From assembly GCA_945878865.1 (NCBI GenBank), contig CAMCUD010000008.1:86317-150316 (forward strand): DNA of 64,000 bases, written 5' to 3'. The position numbers and the translations under genes were made by a program. Shown one piece after another: positions 42,590 through 50,892 of this stretch. A model generated the notes under the pieces. That model was not told the DNA's origin. It did not search any database and saw nothing but the letters and a program-made list of their open reading frames with translations. Position 1 is the stretch's first letter. The number at the start of each line of letters is the position of its first letter. Origin of the DNA: Bifidobacterium breve. GTDB lineage: Bacteria > Actinomycetota > Thermoleophilia > Solirubrobacterales > Solirubrobacteraceae.

Positions 42590-43474
42590 TCAGCTCGCCG
42601 CGGGCTGCGGGAGCTGCTCGCGGTGTCGGGCCAGGACATCGGCCAGCGACGCGGGCGCCCGGCCGGTCAGACGCTCCACGACGTCGGTGACGAGGTCGTC
42701 GAAGCCCTCGCGGGCCGCCCGCCCGAACGACGCGAACAGCGGCGCAGCCTCCGCGGGAACGCCGTGCTCGACGAGCCCGGCGATGTAGGCGTCATCGTCG
42801 AGGCGCAGGACCTCCACGGGCCGGCCGCCGACCTGGCTGAACGCCGCGGCGATGTCCTCGGCGGTGAGCGCCTCCGGCCCGGTGACCTCGTAGATCTGCC
42901 CCTCGTGCCCCGGGCCACGCAGCACGGCCGCGGCGACGGCCGCGCAGTCGTCACGGGAGATGTAGGCGGCGCGCCCGTCGCCGATGTTCGTCGCAAAGAC
43001 GCCGCTCGCCAGCGCGCCGGCCGCCGTCGGGACCTGCAGCTCGCTGTACAGCGCGTTGCGCAGCAACGCCCAGTCCAGGCCGCTCGCCCGGAGGTGCTCC
43101 TCGGTGGCGAGGTGCTCACCGGCGACCGCGGCCGGATTGTCGGCGCTGGCCTTCACGAGCGACGTGTAGGCGACGAACCCGACCCCGGCGGCCTTCGCCG
43201 CGTCGATCGCGGCCTGATGCTGCGGGACGCGCCGGCCGAGCGCATCGGTGCTGATGAGCAGCAGGCGATCGCCACCCGCGAATGCCGCGCGCAGCGAGGC
43301 CGGGTCGTCGAAGTCCCCGGCGCGGACATCCGCCCCGCGTGCGGCGGCGTCGGCGAGCCCTTCCGGGCTCCGAGTGACGAGGATGAGGTCGGCGGGCGCG
43401 ACGCCGCCGTCGAGGAGGTACTCCGTGACACGCCGGCCGAGGTGGCCTGAGGCGCCGGTGACGATGAGACGCAT
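42590..43474 (-). CDS. NmrA/QorB-like NAD(P)-dependent reductase (atypical SDR)
   Basis: 294 residues. An N-terminal Rossmann fold (MRLIVTGASGHLGRRVTEYL) with GDFDDPASLRAAFAGGDRLL and VAYTSLVKA matches the QorB/TMR group of atypical SDRs that reduce quinones or dyes with NADPH. The start has AGGAG about 9 nt upstream and a TACAAAT -10 in the leader. Divergent from an Rrf2-family regulator, which is probably its repressor; redox-sensing Rrf2/HypR-type partners are known for such reductases. Confidence 0.87.
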   Translation of the reverse strand: MRLIVTGASGHLGRRVTEYLLDGGVAPADLILVTRSPEGLADAAARGADVRAGDFDDPASLRAAFAGGDRLLLISTDALGRRVPQHQAAIDAAKAAGVGFVAYTSLVKASADNPAAVAGEHLATEEHLRASGLDWALLRNALYSELQVPTAAGALASGVFATNIGDGRAAYISRDDCAAVAAAVLRGPGHEGQIYEVTGPEALTAEDIAAAFSQVGGRPVEVLRLDDDAYIAGLVEHGVPAEAAPLFASFGRAAREGFDDLVTDVVERLTGRAPASLADVLARHREQLPQPAAS

Positions 43475-43569
43475 GGTGCGGGAACTCCTATTTGTAGCCA
43501 GTCCGATGACGTTTACTGCCGGCGAAGACCGTAGCAGAACCGATGACGAATCCCGGTAGACTGGTGCGC
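43475..43569. promoter_or_regulatory. Divergent promoters of the SDR and Rrf2 genes
   Basis: Plus strand: TAGACT (43557-43562), 7 nt, then GTG 43570. Minus strand: TACAAAT near 43490-43496 followed by AGGAG and ATG 43474. The AT-rich centre (43505-43520) is a plausible regulator site; no perfect palindrome is seen. Confidence 0.45.
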
Positions 43570-44001
43570 GTGAGCGGCCCTGCGAACACCCGATTCTCGG
43601 TTGCGACCCACGCCCTGACGCTGCTGGCCGGTCTGCCCGGCGATGCGCAGAGCTCGGAGGTCCTGGCGCGCAGCATCGACGTGAACCCCGTCCACGTCCG
43701 CAGGGTGCTGGGCGCGCTGCGCGAGGCCGGGCTCGTCACCAGCCGCCCCGGCCCCACCGGCGGCTGGCAGCTCGCGCAGCGGGCGGACGAGATCACGCTC
43801 GCCGACGTCTGGAACGCGATCCGCGGCGACCGCGGCCCACTCGACGTGCATCAGGCCGCCTACGCATGCGAGGTCGGGCAGAGCATCCAAGCCCAGCTCG
43901 AAGACCTCGACCGCGATCTCGCCGCCGCCATCGAGCATGAGCTCGCGCAGCGGACGGTCGCCGAGCTGGCACGCCGTGCGCCGGCGCCCGCAGCGTCCTA
44001 G
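43570..44001 (+). CDS. Rrf2-family transcriptional regulator (redox/electrophile type)
   Basis: 143 residues from GTG 43570, fixed by the TAGACT 7 nt upstream; ATG 43543 would add nine residues. The winged helix is typical: [39 protein letters not shown] and [20 protein letters not shown]. It has a single Cys (AYACEVG) and so lacks the three-Cys Fe-S site, pointing to a YwnA/HypR-like one-Cys sensor. Divergent from the QorB-like reductase. Its TAG stop interlocks with the sufU stop in the shared tetramer CTAG. Confidence 0.87.
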   Translation: MSGPANTRFSVATHALTLLAGLPGDAQSSEVLARSIDVNPVHVRRVLGALREAGLVTSRPGPTGGWQLAQRADEITLADVWNAIRGDRGPLDVHQAAYACEVGQSIQAQLEDLDRDLAAAIEHELAQRTVAELARRAPAPAAS

Positions 44002-44435
44002 AAGCTGTCCGGCGAGCCCGAGGGGGCGGCGGCGTCAGGCGTCTCGGGCTCCCACTCGACCGCGTGGCCGAGGCCGGCGCTCTTGAGCACCTTCAGGCTG
44101 AGCAGCGCGCACTTCATCCGCGTCGCGCTGATGTCGATGCCGAGCAGCTCGAGGATGAACGACTTGTCGAGCTTGACGAGGTCGTCGACCTTCATGCCCT
44201 TGACCTCGTCGGAGGCCATCGACGCCGACGCCTGGCTGATCGCGCAGCCGTGGCCGGAGAAGCGGACGTCCTGCACGATCCCGGCGTCGTCGACCGCGAG
44301 CTCGACGCGCAGCTCGTCGCCGCAGAGCGGGTTGTGGTCCTCGGCGGTCAGCGACGGATCCTCGAGATGGCCCCAGTTATGGGGGCGCTTGTAGTGCTCG
44401 AGGATCTCCTCGCGATACAGCGATTCCATGCTCAT
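43998..44435 (-). CDS. sufU: SufU-type sulfur transfer/zinc protein
   Basis: 145 residues. SufU takes persulfide sulfur from SufS by zinc-ligand exchange. The three conserved Cys are in [28 protein letters not shown] and [12 protein letters not shown], and the zinc-binding Asp is in CGDE. The 18-21 residue insertion that separates SufU from IscU is present (about [20 protein letters not shown]). ATG 44435 overlaps the sufS stop (TGATG); ATG 44429 is two codons downstream. It is the last gene of the second suf operon. Confidence 0.95.
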   Translation of the reverse strand: MSMESLYREEILEHYKRPHNWGHLEDPSLTAEDHNPLCGDELRVELAVDDAGIVQDVRFSGHGCAISQASASMASDEVKGMKVDDLVKLDKSFILELLGIDISATRMKCALLSLKVLKSAGLGHAVEWEPETPDAAAPSGSPDSF

Positions 44436-45652
44436 CAGGCGAAGATCTCCTGGACCTTGGCGAGCCCGTCGACGAGCGCGTCGACCTCCTCGCGTGTGGA
44501 GTGCACGGCGAACGACGCGCGGGTCGTGGCCGGCGCGTCCAGGCGCCGCATGAGGATCTGGGCGCAATGGTGGCCGGCGCGCACGCAGACGCCCTGCGCG
44601 CCGAGGATCTCGCCGACGTCGTGCGGGTGCACGCCGTCGACGGTGAAGCTGATGACCGCGCCGCGCTCGGTCGCGTCGCGCGATCCGTGGACGGTGACCC
44701 CGTCCAGGTCGAGCAGACGGCCCAGCGCGTAGCCGGTGACGTCGAGCTCGTGGGCGCGGACCTCGTCCATGCCGAGCCGGCCGAGGAAGTCCACCGCGGC
44801 ACCGAGGCCGATGACCTCGGCGATGTTCGAGGTGCCCGCCTCGAACCGCGCGGGCGGCTCAGCGTAGGTCGAGCAGTCGGCGCCGACCCGGCTGATCATG
44901 TGCCCGCCGCCGATGAACGGCGGCATCGCGGCGAGCGTGTCGAAGGCGGCGTGCAGGATGCCGACGCCCGTCGGCCCGTACGCCTTGTGCCCCGTCCAGG
45001 CGTAGAAGTCCGCGCCGATCGCGGCGAGGTCGACCGGGAGCTGCGGCACGGCCTGCGTGCCGTCGACCAGGACCGTGGCACCCGCCTCATGGGCGCGCCC
45101 GGCGATCTCCGCGACCAGGTTGATCGTGCCCAGCACGTTGGAGACGTGCGCGACGGCGACGAGCTTGACCCCGCCGGCGCGCAGGAGCGTGTCGAGCTCG
45201 TCAAGCACGAGGTGGCCGTCGTCGTCGACCGGCACGTACGCCAGCCGCGCGCCCGTGCGCTGGGCGAGCATCTGCCACGGCACGATGTTCGAGTGGTGCT
45301 CCATCTCGGTGAGCACGAGGACGTCGCCCTCGTGGACGTTCACCGAGCCCCAGGCGTACGCGACGAGGTTGATGGCCTCGGTCGCGTTCCGGGTGAAGAC
45401 GGTGCCGCGCGGATCGGCGCCGACGAATGCGGCGATCCGCTCGCGGGCGCCCTCGAACCGGTTCGTCGACTCCACCGCGAGCGGGTAGACGCCGCGGTGC
45501 ACGCTGGCCCGCGCCGTCTCGTAGTAGTCCGCCATCGCGTCGAGGACCGGCCGCGGCGTCTGCGACGTCGCGGCCGAGTCGAGGTACGCCAGGCCGGGGT
45601 TCCCCGCGAGGACGGGGAACTCGGCGGCGACGGATGGCGCGAGCGTGCTCAC
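44435..45652 (-). CDS. sufS: Cysteine desulfurase SufS
   Basis: 405 residues. PLP enzyme that removes sulfur from cysteine for Fe-S assembly. Signatures are [73 protein letters not shown], the PLP-lysine segment [15 protein letters not shown] and the active-site loop [15 protein letters not shown]. This short loop marks a group II (SufS-type) enzyme, which depends on SufU as acceptor. The GTG start overlaps the sufC stop (GTGA). Confidence 0.95.
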   Translation of the reverse strand: MSTLAPSVAAEFPVLAGNPGLAYLDSAATSQTPRPVLDAMADYYETARASVHRGVYPLAVESTNRFEGARERIAAFVGADPRGTVFTRNATEAINLVAYAWGSVNVHEGDVLVLTEMEHHSNIVPWQMLAQRTGARLAYVPVDDDGHLVLDELDTLLRAGGVKLVAVAHVSNVLGTINLVAEIAGRAHEAGATVLVDGTQAVPQLPVDLAAIGADFYAWTGHKAYGPTGVGILHAAFDTLAAMPPFIGGGHMISRVGADCSTYAEPPARFEAGTSNIAEVIGLGAAVDFLGRLGMDEVRAHELDVTGYALGRLLDLDGVTVHGSRDATERGAVISFTVDGVHPHDVGEILGAQGVCVRAGHHCAQILMRRLDAPATTRASFAVHSTREEVDALVDGLAKVQEIFA

Positions 45653-46410
45653 ACGGTCAACTCGGCCCGGAGCTGCCCGTATCCCTCGGCCTCGAGCCGG
45701 TCGACGAGCTCGGGGCCACCCTCGGTGGCGATCTTGCCGTCGAAGAGGATCGAGACGCGATCCGGGCGCACGATGTGCAGGATCCGCTGGTAGTGGGTGA
45801 TGATCAGGACGCCCATGCCGGCCTGCTTGGCGACGGTGTTGACGCCGTTGGCGACGACGTTCAGGGCGTCGATGTCCAGGCCCGAGTCGGTCTCGTCCAG
45901 GACGGCGACCTTCGGCTGCTGGAGCGCGAGCTGGAGGATCTCGAGGCGCTTCTTCTCGCCGCCGGAGAACCCGTCGTTGAGGTAGCGCGCCGAGAACTCC
46001 TTCGGCACGTTGCACAGCTCCATGGCCGCCTCGACGGTCTTGCGGAAGTCCTTCAGCGAGATGTCGCCCTCGCCGCGCGCCTCGCGGTGCGCGTTCATGA
46101 CCATGCGCAGGTACTTCGTGATCGTCACGCCGGGGATGGCGACCGGGTACTGGAACGCCATGAAGAGGCCCGCCCGGGCACGCTCATCCGGATCGGCCTC
46201 GGTGATGTCCTCGCCGTCGAACAGGATCTGACCCTCGGTGACCTCGAGGCCCGGGTGGCCCATGATCGTGTTGGCCAGGGTCGACTTGCCGGAGCCGTTG
46301 GGGCCCATCAGCGCGTGGACCTCGTCGGTGTTCACGGTCAGGTCCACGCCCTTGAGGATCTGCTTGTCCTCAGCCTGGACGTGGAGGTTCTTGATCTCGA
46401 GGATGCTCAT
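45649..46410 (-). CDS. sufC: Fe-S assembly ATPase SufC
   Basis: 253 residues. ABC-type ATPase of the SufBCD scaffold. Walker A is ALMGPNGSGKSTLANTIMG, the signature is LNDGFSGGEKKRLEILQLAL, Walker B with catalytic Glu VAVLDETDSGLDIDAL, and the switch His is in VLIITHYQRIL. GGAG lies 4 nt before the ATG. It is located between the Rrf2 regulator and sufS, away from its partners sufB and sufD. Confidence 0.96.
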   Translation of the reverse strand: MSILEIKNLHVQAEDKQILKGVDLTVNTDEVHALMGPNGSGKSTLANTIMGHPGLEVTEGQILFDGEDITEADPDERARAGLFMAFQYPVAIPGVTITKYLRMVMNAHREARGEGDISLKDFRKTVEAAMELCNVPKEFSARYLNDGFSGGEKKRLEILQLALQQPKVAVLDETDSGLDIDALNVVANGVNTVAKQAGMGVLIITHYQRILHIVRPDRVSILFDGKIATEGGPELVDRLEAEGYGQLRAELTV

Positions 46411-46443
46411 GCGTCTCCGGTGGGTCTGTCGAAAGCTGGGTGG

Positions 46444-46932
46444 TCAGGCGGCGGTGATGACCGGCGGAAGGACCGGCTCGTCGCGCCCTGAGAACTCGAC
46501 GAGGTCGGCGAGCGTGGTCTGCTGCAGCGCGCGCATCACGCCGCCCTGGACGCGGGTCCACAGCAGCTTCGTCGCGCAGCCGTGGCCGCGGTCGGACTCG
46601 TGCGAGCACAGGACGCGGGCCTGGTCGGGCCGGTCCTCGACGAAGCACGCCATCGGGGCGACCGGCCCTTCCAGCGCGACGATCACGCGGTCCATCGTCA
46701 GGTCCGCCGCGTCGACGGTCAGGCGGTACCCGCCGTGCGCGCCGCGGGTGGACTCGACGATGCCGTCCTTCTTCAGCAGCGCCACGATCCGCTCGAGGTA
46801 CGCGAGCGGCAGCGCCTCCGCCTCGGCGATCGCCTTGAGGGACACCGGCCGCGTCGGGTCGTCGGACCGCTGGACGCGGCCGAGCTCCACCAGCAGCCGG
46901 ACGCCGTACTCCGCCTTGGTCGTGAAGATCAT
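46444..46932 (-). CDS. Rrf2-family Fe-S regulator heading the sufCSU operon
   Basis: 162 residues. The DNA-binding part is MIFTTKAEYGVRLLVELGR, LPLAYLERIVALLKKDGIV and STRGAHGGYRLTV. Three Cys follow in the cluster-binding region: PMACFVEDR, RVLCSHESD and RGHGCATKL, spaced C-x12-C-x9-C, unlike IscR (C-x5-C-x5-C). This suggests an Fe-S cluster-sensing regulator with a SufR role, controlling sufCSU and perhaps the separated Rieske-sufBD operon. The start overlaps a very short divergent promoter (GATTAT 6 nt upstream). sufC begins 33 bp after its stop. Confidence 0.9.
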   Translation of the reverse strand: MIFTTKAEYGVRLLVELGRVQRSDDPTRPVSLKAIAEAEALPLAYLERIVALLKKDGIVESTRGAHGGYRLTVDAADLTMDRVIVALEGPVAPMACFVEDRPDQARVLCSHESDRGHGCATKLLWTRVQGGVMRALQQTTLADLVEFSGRDEPVLPPVITAA

Positions 46933-46950
46933 CGTGCGATAATCCTACCA
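46933..46950. promoter_or_regulatory. 18-bp overlapping divergent leaderless promoter
   Basis: Plus strand: GATAAT (46938-46943), 7 nt, then GTG 46951. Minus strand: GATTAT (complement of 46939-46944), 6 nt, then ATG 46932. The two -10 elements share the same AT core, so the two genes cannot be transcribed from it at the same instant. Confidence 0.5.
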
Positions 46951-47154
46951 GTGAGGTCGGATAAGCCACATATCCCCGCCGGCTGCGAGAACGGCGTCTG
47001 CGGCGCGGATGTCCCGCCCGTGATCGGCAGCGTACTCACGGGCACGGGGCTGACGATCGCGCAGGCCGCCGCGGCGCTGGAGCGCGGGGAGCGCCCGGCG
47101 CTCACCGACGTGCAGGCGCGGATCGTGGAGGAGTGGGCGGCGGCGCGGTTGTAG
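46951..47154 (+). CDS. Small Cys-containing protein divergent from the suf regulator
   Basis: 67 residues from GTG 46951. The sequence has HIPAGCENGVCGADVPPVIG, a C-x4-C motif near the N-terminus, then a helical part (LTIAQAAAALERGERPALTD and VQARIVEEWAAARL). No family is recognised. Coding is supported by strong third-position GC, a leaderless -10 signal and the head-to-head arrangement with the Fe-S regulator. The two Cys could bind metal or a cluster together with a partner. A link with Fe-S metabolism is suggested by position only. Confidence 0.6.
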   Translation: MRSDKPHIPAGCENGVCGADVPPVIGSVLTGTGLTIAQAAAALERGERPALTDVQARIVEEWAAARL

Positions 47155-47210
47155 GGCGGCGCAGGAGCGCCACGGCGCGTCCGTGCCATCACGACGCAGA
47201 TCGTGTCAGC

Positions 47211-47266
47211 CCGGGGGTGTGACCCCAAACGTGAACATCGGCGCGCGATCGGGGTCACACCCCCGG
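47211..47266. repeat. Perfect 16-bp inverted repeat
   Basis: CCGGGGGTGTGACCCC (47211-47226) is the exact reverse complement of 47251-47266, with a 24-nt loop. It is in the gap between the small Cys gene and the PQ-loop gene (both ending here), 15 bp from the next repeat. It may be a terminator, but its symmetric, GC-rich and T-less form suggests a dispersed palindromic element. Confidence 0.7.
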
Positions 47267-47280
47267 CCTGCACGATGCCC

Positions 47281-47324
47281 GTGGTCTTTTCTCGTCGCAT
47301 ACCGACGACAAAAGACCACACGCG
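47281..47324. repeat. Dispersed hairpin repeat, copy 1
   Basis: GTGGTCTTTT (47281-47290) pairs with AAAAGACCAC (47310-47319), and inner TCGTCG pairs with CGACGA, leaving one C-C mismatch and a 5-nt loop. The 44-bp element matches the one at 63874 at 40 of 44 positions. It begins immediately beyond the PQ-loop gene stop codon. Confidence 0.8.
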
Positions 47325-47325
47325 A

Positions 47326-47799
47326 CTACGCCGCGACTCCGTCGCGCTCCGGTCGCACGACCCGCCGCAGCGACCGCCTTGACGCGCTCGCCAGGTCCAC
47401 GGGCTCCGTGCCGTGCGTGCGCCGTGCGTGCTCACGCAGCACGTGCGCGCGGACGACGTGGAACTCCTCCGTGGGCAGCTCGTAGAGGTTCGCGCCGCCC
47501 ACCACGGGCTCGCCGTCGACCTCCGGAACGGCGTCCGCGCCGTCCTCGGCGAGGCGGACGACGCAGAGCAGCGCGAACGCGCACAGCAGGCCCGCGACGG
47601 CGTTGCCGGCGGACAGCAGCTGAGCGTGCAGGCCGACGAGGTTCACGTAGGCCATCACGGCGTTGACCGAGATGCCCACCCACCAGCCGGCGGCCGACTG
47701 GCCCTTGGAGGAGCCGCGGTGGAGCATCGAGGCGATCTGCGGGACGACACCGAACAGGCCGGCGACGACGGCGAAGGCGGAGAGAAGGGAGATGAGCAT
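47326..47799 (-). CDS. PQ-loop (SemiSWEET-like) small membrane protein
   Basis: 157 residues. Three membrane helices (about 1-20, 37-58, 62-85). The first contains LFGVVPQIASMLHRG, the Pro-Gln signature of PQ-loop/SemiSWEET transporters, and the second GWWVGISVNAVMAYVNLVGL. A ~70-residue cytoplasmic tail rich in Arg and Glu follows, which is unusual for SemiSWEETs (normally ~90 residues). SemiSWEETs dimerise to carry sugars; other PQ-loop proteins carry amino acids or cofactors. The substrate is unknown. No ribosome-binding site precedes ATG 47799, but a ~215-nt structured leader does (see 47800-48026). Confidence 0.7.
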   Translation of the reverse strand: MLISLLSAFAVVAGLFGVVPQIASMLHRGSSKGQSAAGWWVGISVNAVMAYVNLVGLHAQLLSAGNAVAGLLCAFALLCVVRLAEDGADAVPEVDGEPVVGGANLYELPTEEFHVVRAHVLREHARRTHGTEPVDLASASRRSLRRVVRPERDGVAA

Positions 47800-48026
47800 C
47801 GTGCGGGTACGGGTGGTCGGCGCCGGCCGGGCGTCGGTGCCCGGTCGGCGAGGGTGAGCGGTTGAGCGGTAGAGCGAAACGAGAAAGGGCCGCTCGGCGA
47901 GGCCCCGCGGTGCGGGGCGATTCGGGCGGCCCATGGCCGGGAGCTGGCCTCGCACTCCCGGTGGGACTTACGTGTCGCGTGGGCTTGGGTATCCCCCGCG
48001 GAGGCCGGTCTGTCCTCCCAGTATCG
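47800..48026 (-). ncRNA. Structured 5' leader with terminator-like hairpin (candidate attenuator/riboswitch)
   Basis: The minus-strand leader of the PQ-loop gene would start near 48013 behind GATACT (complement of 48020-48025). It can form three successive hairpins: GCG.GGG/CCC.CGC (47977-47999), CCGGGAG/CTCCCGG (47937-47943 with 47955-47961) and a long one, GGGCCGC/GCGGCCC (47887-47893 with 47926-47932), enclosing GCCCCGC/GCGGGGC. The last is followed by TTTCTCGTTT, an intrinsic-terminator arrangement ~75 nt before the ATG. That order (folded domain, terminator, gene) is typical of riboswitches. I could not match it to a known class. Existence of the RNA is inferred. Confidence 0.35.
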
Positions 48027-48200
48027 GACATGTGCGGCGCAACTCGAGCCCCGTGTGACCACGTGCACACCGCGAAGACGGACGGCGGTCCGGTGGCTGT
48101 ATACAGATCCGTTCGACCGGGTGTCCAAAGCCCGTGCCCTCATGTCCGACCGGCGGTCGCAAGGCGCTGCGAAGCCGCGTGACTAGCGTCCCGGCCAGCC

Positions 48201-49433
48201 ATGGACACGACGCTGCATACACCCTCCGAGGCGCTCGCCGACTCCGTCGCGAAGCTTGCCGCCGCCCGGCCCGTCGTCATCGACGTCGTCCCCGCCCGGG
48301 AGATCAGCGCGCATCACGCCGCCGGCGGGGTCTCCCACGCCGGGCCGCCGATCGTCCCGTCGAAGATGTGCCCGCCGATGCGTGCCGCCCTCGGTGCGGC
48401 GCTCACGCTCGAGGGCGCCGCGGGCACCGCCGAGGAGGCCATCGCGCTCGTCGAGTCCGGGGACATCCCGCTGCAGCCGAACCACAACGTCGGCGGCGTC
48501 GGCCCGATGTCGGGCATCGTCACCGGATCGATGCCGGTGTGGGTCGCCAAGGACGAGGCGACCGGCAAGACGGCCTGGTGCCCGCTCAACGAGGGCTCGG
48601 GCCGCGTGCTGCGCTACGGCGCCGACGGCCCGGACGTGCTCGAGCGGCTGGCATGGATGCGCGACGTGCTCGCGCCCGCGCTGCGCGTCGCGCTGGAGAA
48701 GACCGGCCCGCTCGACCTCTACGACCTGCACATCAAGGCGCTGACCGACGGCGACGAGGCGCACCACCGCACGGAGTCCGGGACGGCCATGAGCCTCGTC
48801 AAGCTCGCGCCGGGCCTGGAAGACGCCGACCCCGCGGTGCCGCGGTTCATCGCGACGAACGGCCAGTGGTTCCTCAACCTCGCCATGGTCTTCAGCAAGC
48901 TCGCGCTGGACTGCGCGCGCGACGTCCCCGGTTCACCGCTGCTCACCGCGATCGCGCGCAACGGCGTCGAGGTCGGCATCCAGGTCTCGGGCACCGGCGA
49001 CCAGTGGTTCGTCGGCCCGGCCGCCATGCCCGGCCCCGCCCGGCTCTTCGCCGGCTACACCGAGGCCGACATGAACCCCGACCTCGGCGACTCGGCGATC
49101 GTCGAGACGTACGGGCTCGGGGCGCTGGCCGTCGCCGCGTCGGCAGAGGCCGCGTACAACTGCGGCCTGGATCCCGAGGACCGCTTCGCGATCACCACGG
49201 AGCTGCGGAAGATCGCCGCGGGCGAGTCGCCCGACATCCTGCTGCCCAACGGCAAGGGCGCGATCCTCGGCGTCGACGCGCTCGCCGTCGCCGAGACGCG
49301 CATGTCGCCGCCGGTCCACACCGGCATCGCGCACAAGCAGCCGGGCGTGGGACAGATCGGCGCCGGCATCACCCACCCGCCGCTGCAGGCGTTCGACGAG
49401 TACGCGGCGCTCGTCCCGACCTCCGCCGCATGA
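48201..49433 (+). CDS. DUF1116 / AllG-like protein (YlbE-YahG family)
   Basis: 410 residues. It matches the DUF1116 family of E. coli YlbE/Yah[101 protein letters not shown] and the C-terminal [20 protein letters not shown]. In E. coli YlbE (AllG) is reported as a subunit of oxamate carbamoyltransferase with FdrA (AllF) and AllH. Neither partner is encoded nearby, so this copy may act alone or on another carbamoyl compound. TAGCGT lies 11 nt before the ATG. It leads an operon in which each gene overlaps the next by 4 nt. Confidence 0.88.
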   Translation: MDTTLHTPSEALADSVAKLAAARPVVIDVVPAREISAHHAAGGVSHAGPPIVPSKMCPPMRAALGAALTLEGAAGTAEEAIALVESGDIPLQPNHNVGGVGPMSGIVTGSMPVWVAKDEATGKTAWCPLNEGSGRVLRYGADGPDVLERLAWMRDVLAPALRVALEKTGPLDLYDLHIKALTDGDEAHHRTESGTAMSLVKLAPGLEDADPAVPRFIATNGQWFLNLAMVFSKLALDCARDVPGSPLLTAIARNGVEVGIQVSGTGDQWFVGPAAMPGPARLFAGYTEADMNPDLGDSAIVETYGLGALAVAASAEAAYNCGLDPEDRFAITTELRKIAAGESPDILLPNGKGAILGVDALAVAETRMSPPVHTGIAHKQPGVGQIGAGITHPPLQAFDEYAALVPTSAA

Positions 49434-50185
49434 GCGCGGACTCCGTGCGAGAACGGCTGCTCGCCGGGCGCGCCGGCCCGGACCGCGCGTCGGGGTCCGC
49501 CGCCGACCGCGTCCACGACGCGCTGCGTGCGGACCTGCTGGCCGGCCACCTGTCGTACGGAGAGCGGCTCGTCGAGGAGCAGCTCGCCGAGCGCTTTCAC
49601 ACCAGTCGCACCCCGGTGCGGGAGGCGCTGCGGCGCCTGGAGACCGACGGCCACGTCGTGCGCGACCCGGCGGGGGGCGTGCGGCCGAATCCACCGCGCG
49701 TGTCGGCGATGCGCGACGTGTACGCCGTCCGGTTCGTGCTCGAGGACCTCGTGGTCACGCTGGCCGCCAGGGGGGCCGGCCAGGCCGACCGCGAGGCCCT
49801 CGAGCGTCTCCGCGTCGAGTGGCTGGAGCTGCGCGAGGCCTGGCCGCAGCTGCGCGACCAGATCGACTGGCCCGACTTCGTCCACGCCGACGAGAGCTTC
49901 CACGAGGGCATCGCGCGCGCGTCCGGAAACCGCGCCGCGCTGCGCTATCTGCGCGACGTCAACGAGCGCATCCGCGTCCTGCGCATCCACGACTTCACGA
50001 CCGCCGACCGCATCGAGGCGACGATCGAGGAGCACCTGGAGATCCTCGACGCGGCGTGCGCTGGCGAGGTCGCGACGGCGACGGCGCTCATGGCGACGCA
50101 TGTCGAGGCGAGCGCGAGCGTCGTCGAAGCGCGGGTCGGCACGCTGCTGGCCCGGATGTTCGACGCCGGGGAGGGCGAGCTGTGA
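49430..50185 (+). CDS. GntR-family (FadR/FCD-type) regulator within the ureide operon
   Basis: 251 residues. The winged helix [40 protein letters not shown] and [19 protein letters not shown] is followed by an FCD ligand-binding domain. That domain has the metal-site pattern [16 protein letters not shown] and [11 protein letters not shown], ending [13 protein letters not shown] regulators bind small carboxylates, often the pathway substrate. ATG 49430 overlaps the DUF1116 stop (ATGA), so it is coupled and most likely autoregulates this operon. Confidence 0.9.
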   Translation: MSADSVRERLLAGRAGPDRASGSAADRVHDALRADLLAGHLSYGERLVEEQLAERFHTSRTPVREALRRLETDGHVVRDPAGGVRPNPPRVSAMRDVYAVRFVLEDLVVTLAARGAGQADREALERLRVEWLELREAWPQLRDQIDWPDFVHADESFHEGIARASGNRAALRYLRDVNERIRVLRIHDFTTADRIEATIEEHLEILDAACAGEVATATALMATHVEASASVVEARVGTLLARMFDAGEGEL

Positions 50186-50892
50186 GCGTCGCCCCCTCCC
50201 CGGCCGTCGCGGCCACGGTCGCCGCGGAGCCGTACCCGTGGCCGTACGGCGGCGCGGTGGACCTGCGCCGCACCGCGCTGGTGCTCATCGACTGGCAGAC
50301 CGATTTCTGCGGCGAGGGCGGCTACGTCGACGCCATGGGCTACGACCTCGCGCTCACGCGCGCGCCGCTCGGTCCGACCCAGACCGTGCTCGCCAGATGG
50401 CGCGAGCTGGGCGGGTTCGTCGTCCACACCCGCGAGGGGCACAAGGCGGATCTGTCGGACTGCCCGCCGAACAAGCTCTGGCGGTCCCAGCGCATCGGCG
50501 CGGGAATCGGCGACGCCGGCCCGTGCGGCCGCATCCTCGTGCGCGGGGAGCCAGGCTGGGAGATCGTCGACGAGGTCTCCCCGGTGGAGGGCGAGGTCGT
50601 CATCGACAAGCCGGGCAAGGGCGCGTTCTGCGCGACGGAGCTCGACCTGGTCCTGCGCACGCGCGGGATCGACCACCTGATCCTCACCGGGATCACGACC
50701 GACGTCTGCGTGCACACGACGATGCGCGAGGCCAACGACCGCGGCTACGAGTGCCTGCTGCTCACCGACTGCACGGGCGCGACCGATCGCGGCAACCACG
50801 AGGCGGCATGCAAGATGGTCACGATGCAGGGCGGCGTGTTCGGAGCGATCGCCGACAGCGCCGCGCTGCTCGGCGCGCTGGAGACGGCATGA
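50182..50892 (+). CDS. Isochorismatase-fold cysteine hydrolase, biuret-hydrolase (BiuH)-like
   Basis: 236 residues from GTG 50182, overlapping the GntR stop (GTGA). The catalytic triad is Asp37 in [14 protein letters not shown], Lys143 in [14 protein letters not shown] and Cys176 in [20 protein letters not shown]. The N-terminal [20 protein letters not shown] and [20 protein letters not shown] with [12 protein letters not shown] are, as far as I recall, characteristic of the biuret amidohydrolase/RutB branch. Such enzymes hydrolyse biuret to allophanate, or ureidoacrylate peracid. The operon context (DUF1116 and an amidase) fits biuret, oxamate or ureide breakdown; the real substrate needs testing. 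Confidence 0.88.
   Translation: MSVAPSPAVAATVAAEPYPWPYGGAVDLRRTALVLIDWQTDFCGEGGYVDAMGYDLALTRAPLGPTQTVLARWRELGGFVVHTREGHKADLSDCPPNKLWRSQRIGAGIGDAGPCGRILVRGEPGWEIVDEVSPVEGEVVIDKPGKGAFCATELDLVLRTRGIDHLILTGITTDVCVHTTMREANDRGYECLLLTDCTGATDRGNHEAACKMVTMQGGVFGAIADSAALLGALETA

Noticed and set aside
47887..47932. T-box leader
   Set aside because: ACCGCGG is present but the invariant GGTGG-N part of the T-box motif is absent and no specifier stem is visible.
47960..48000. tRNA-like segment on the minus strand (ATACCCAAGCCC)
   Set aside because: No matching acceptor stem, no TTCGA-type T-loop and no anticodon arm can be drawn.
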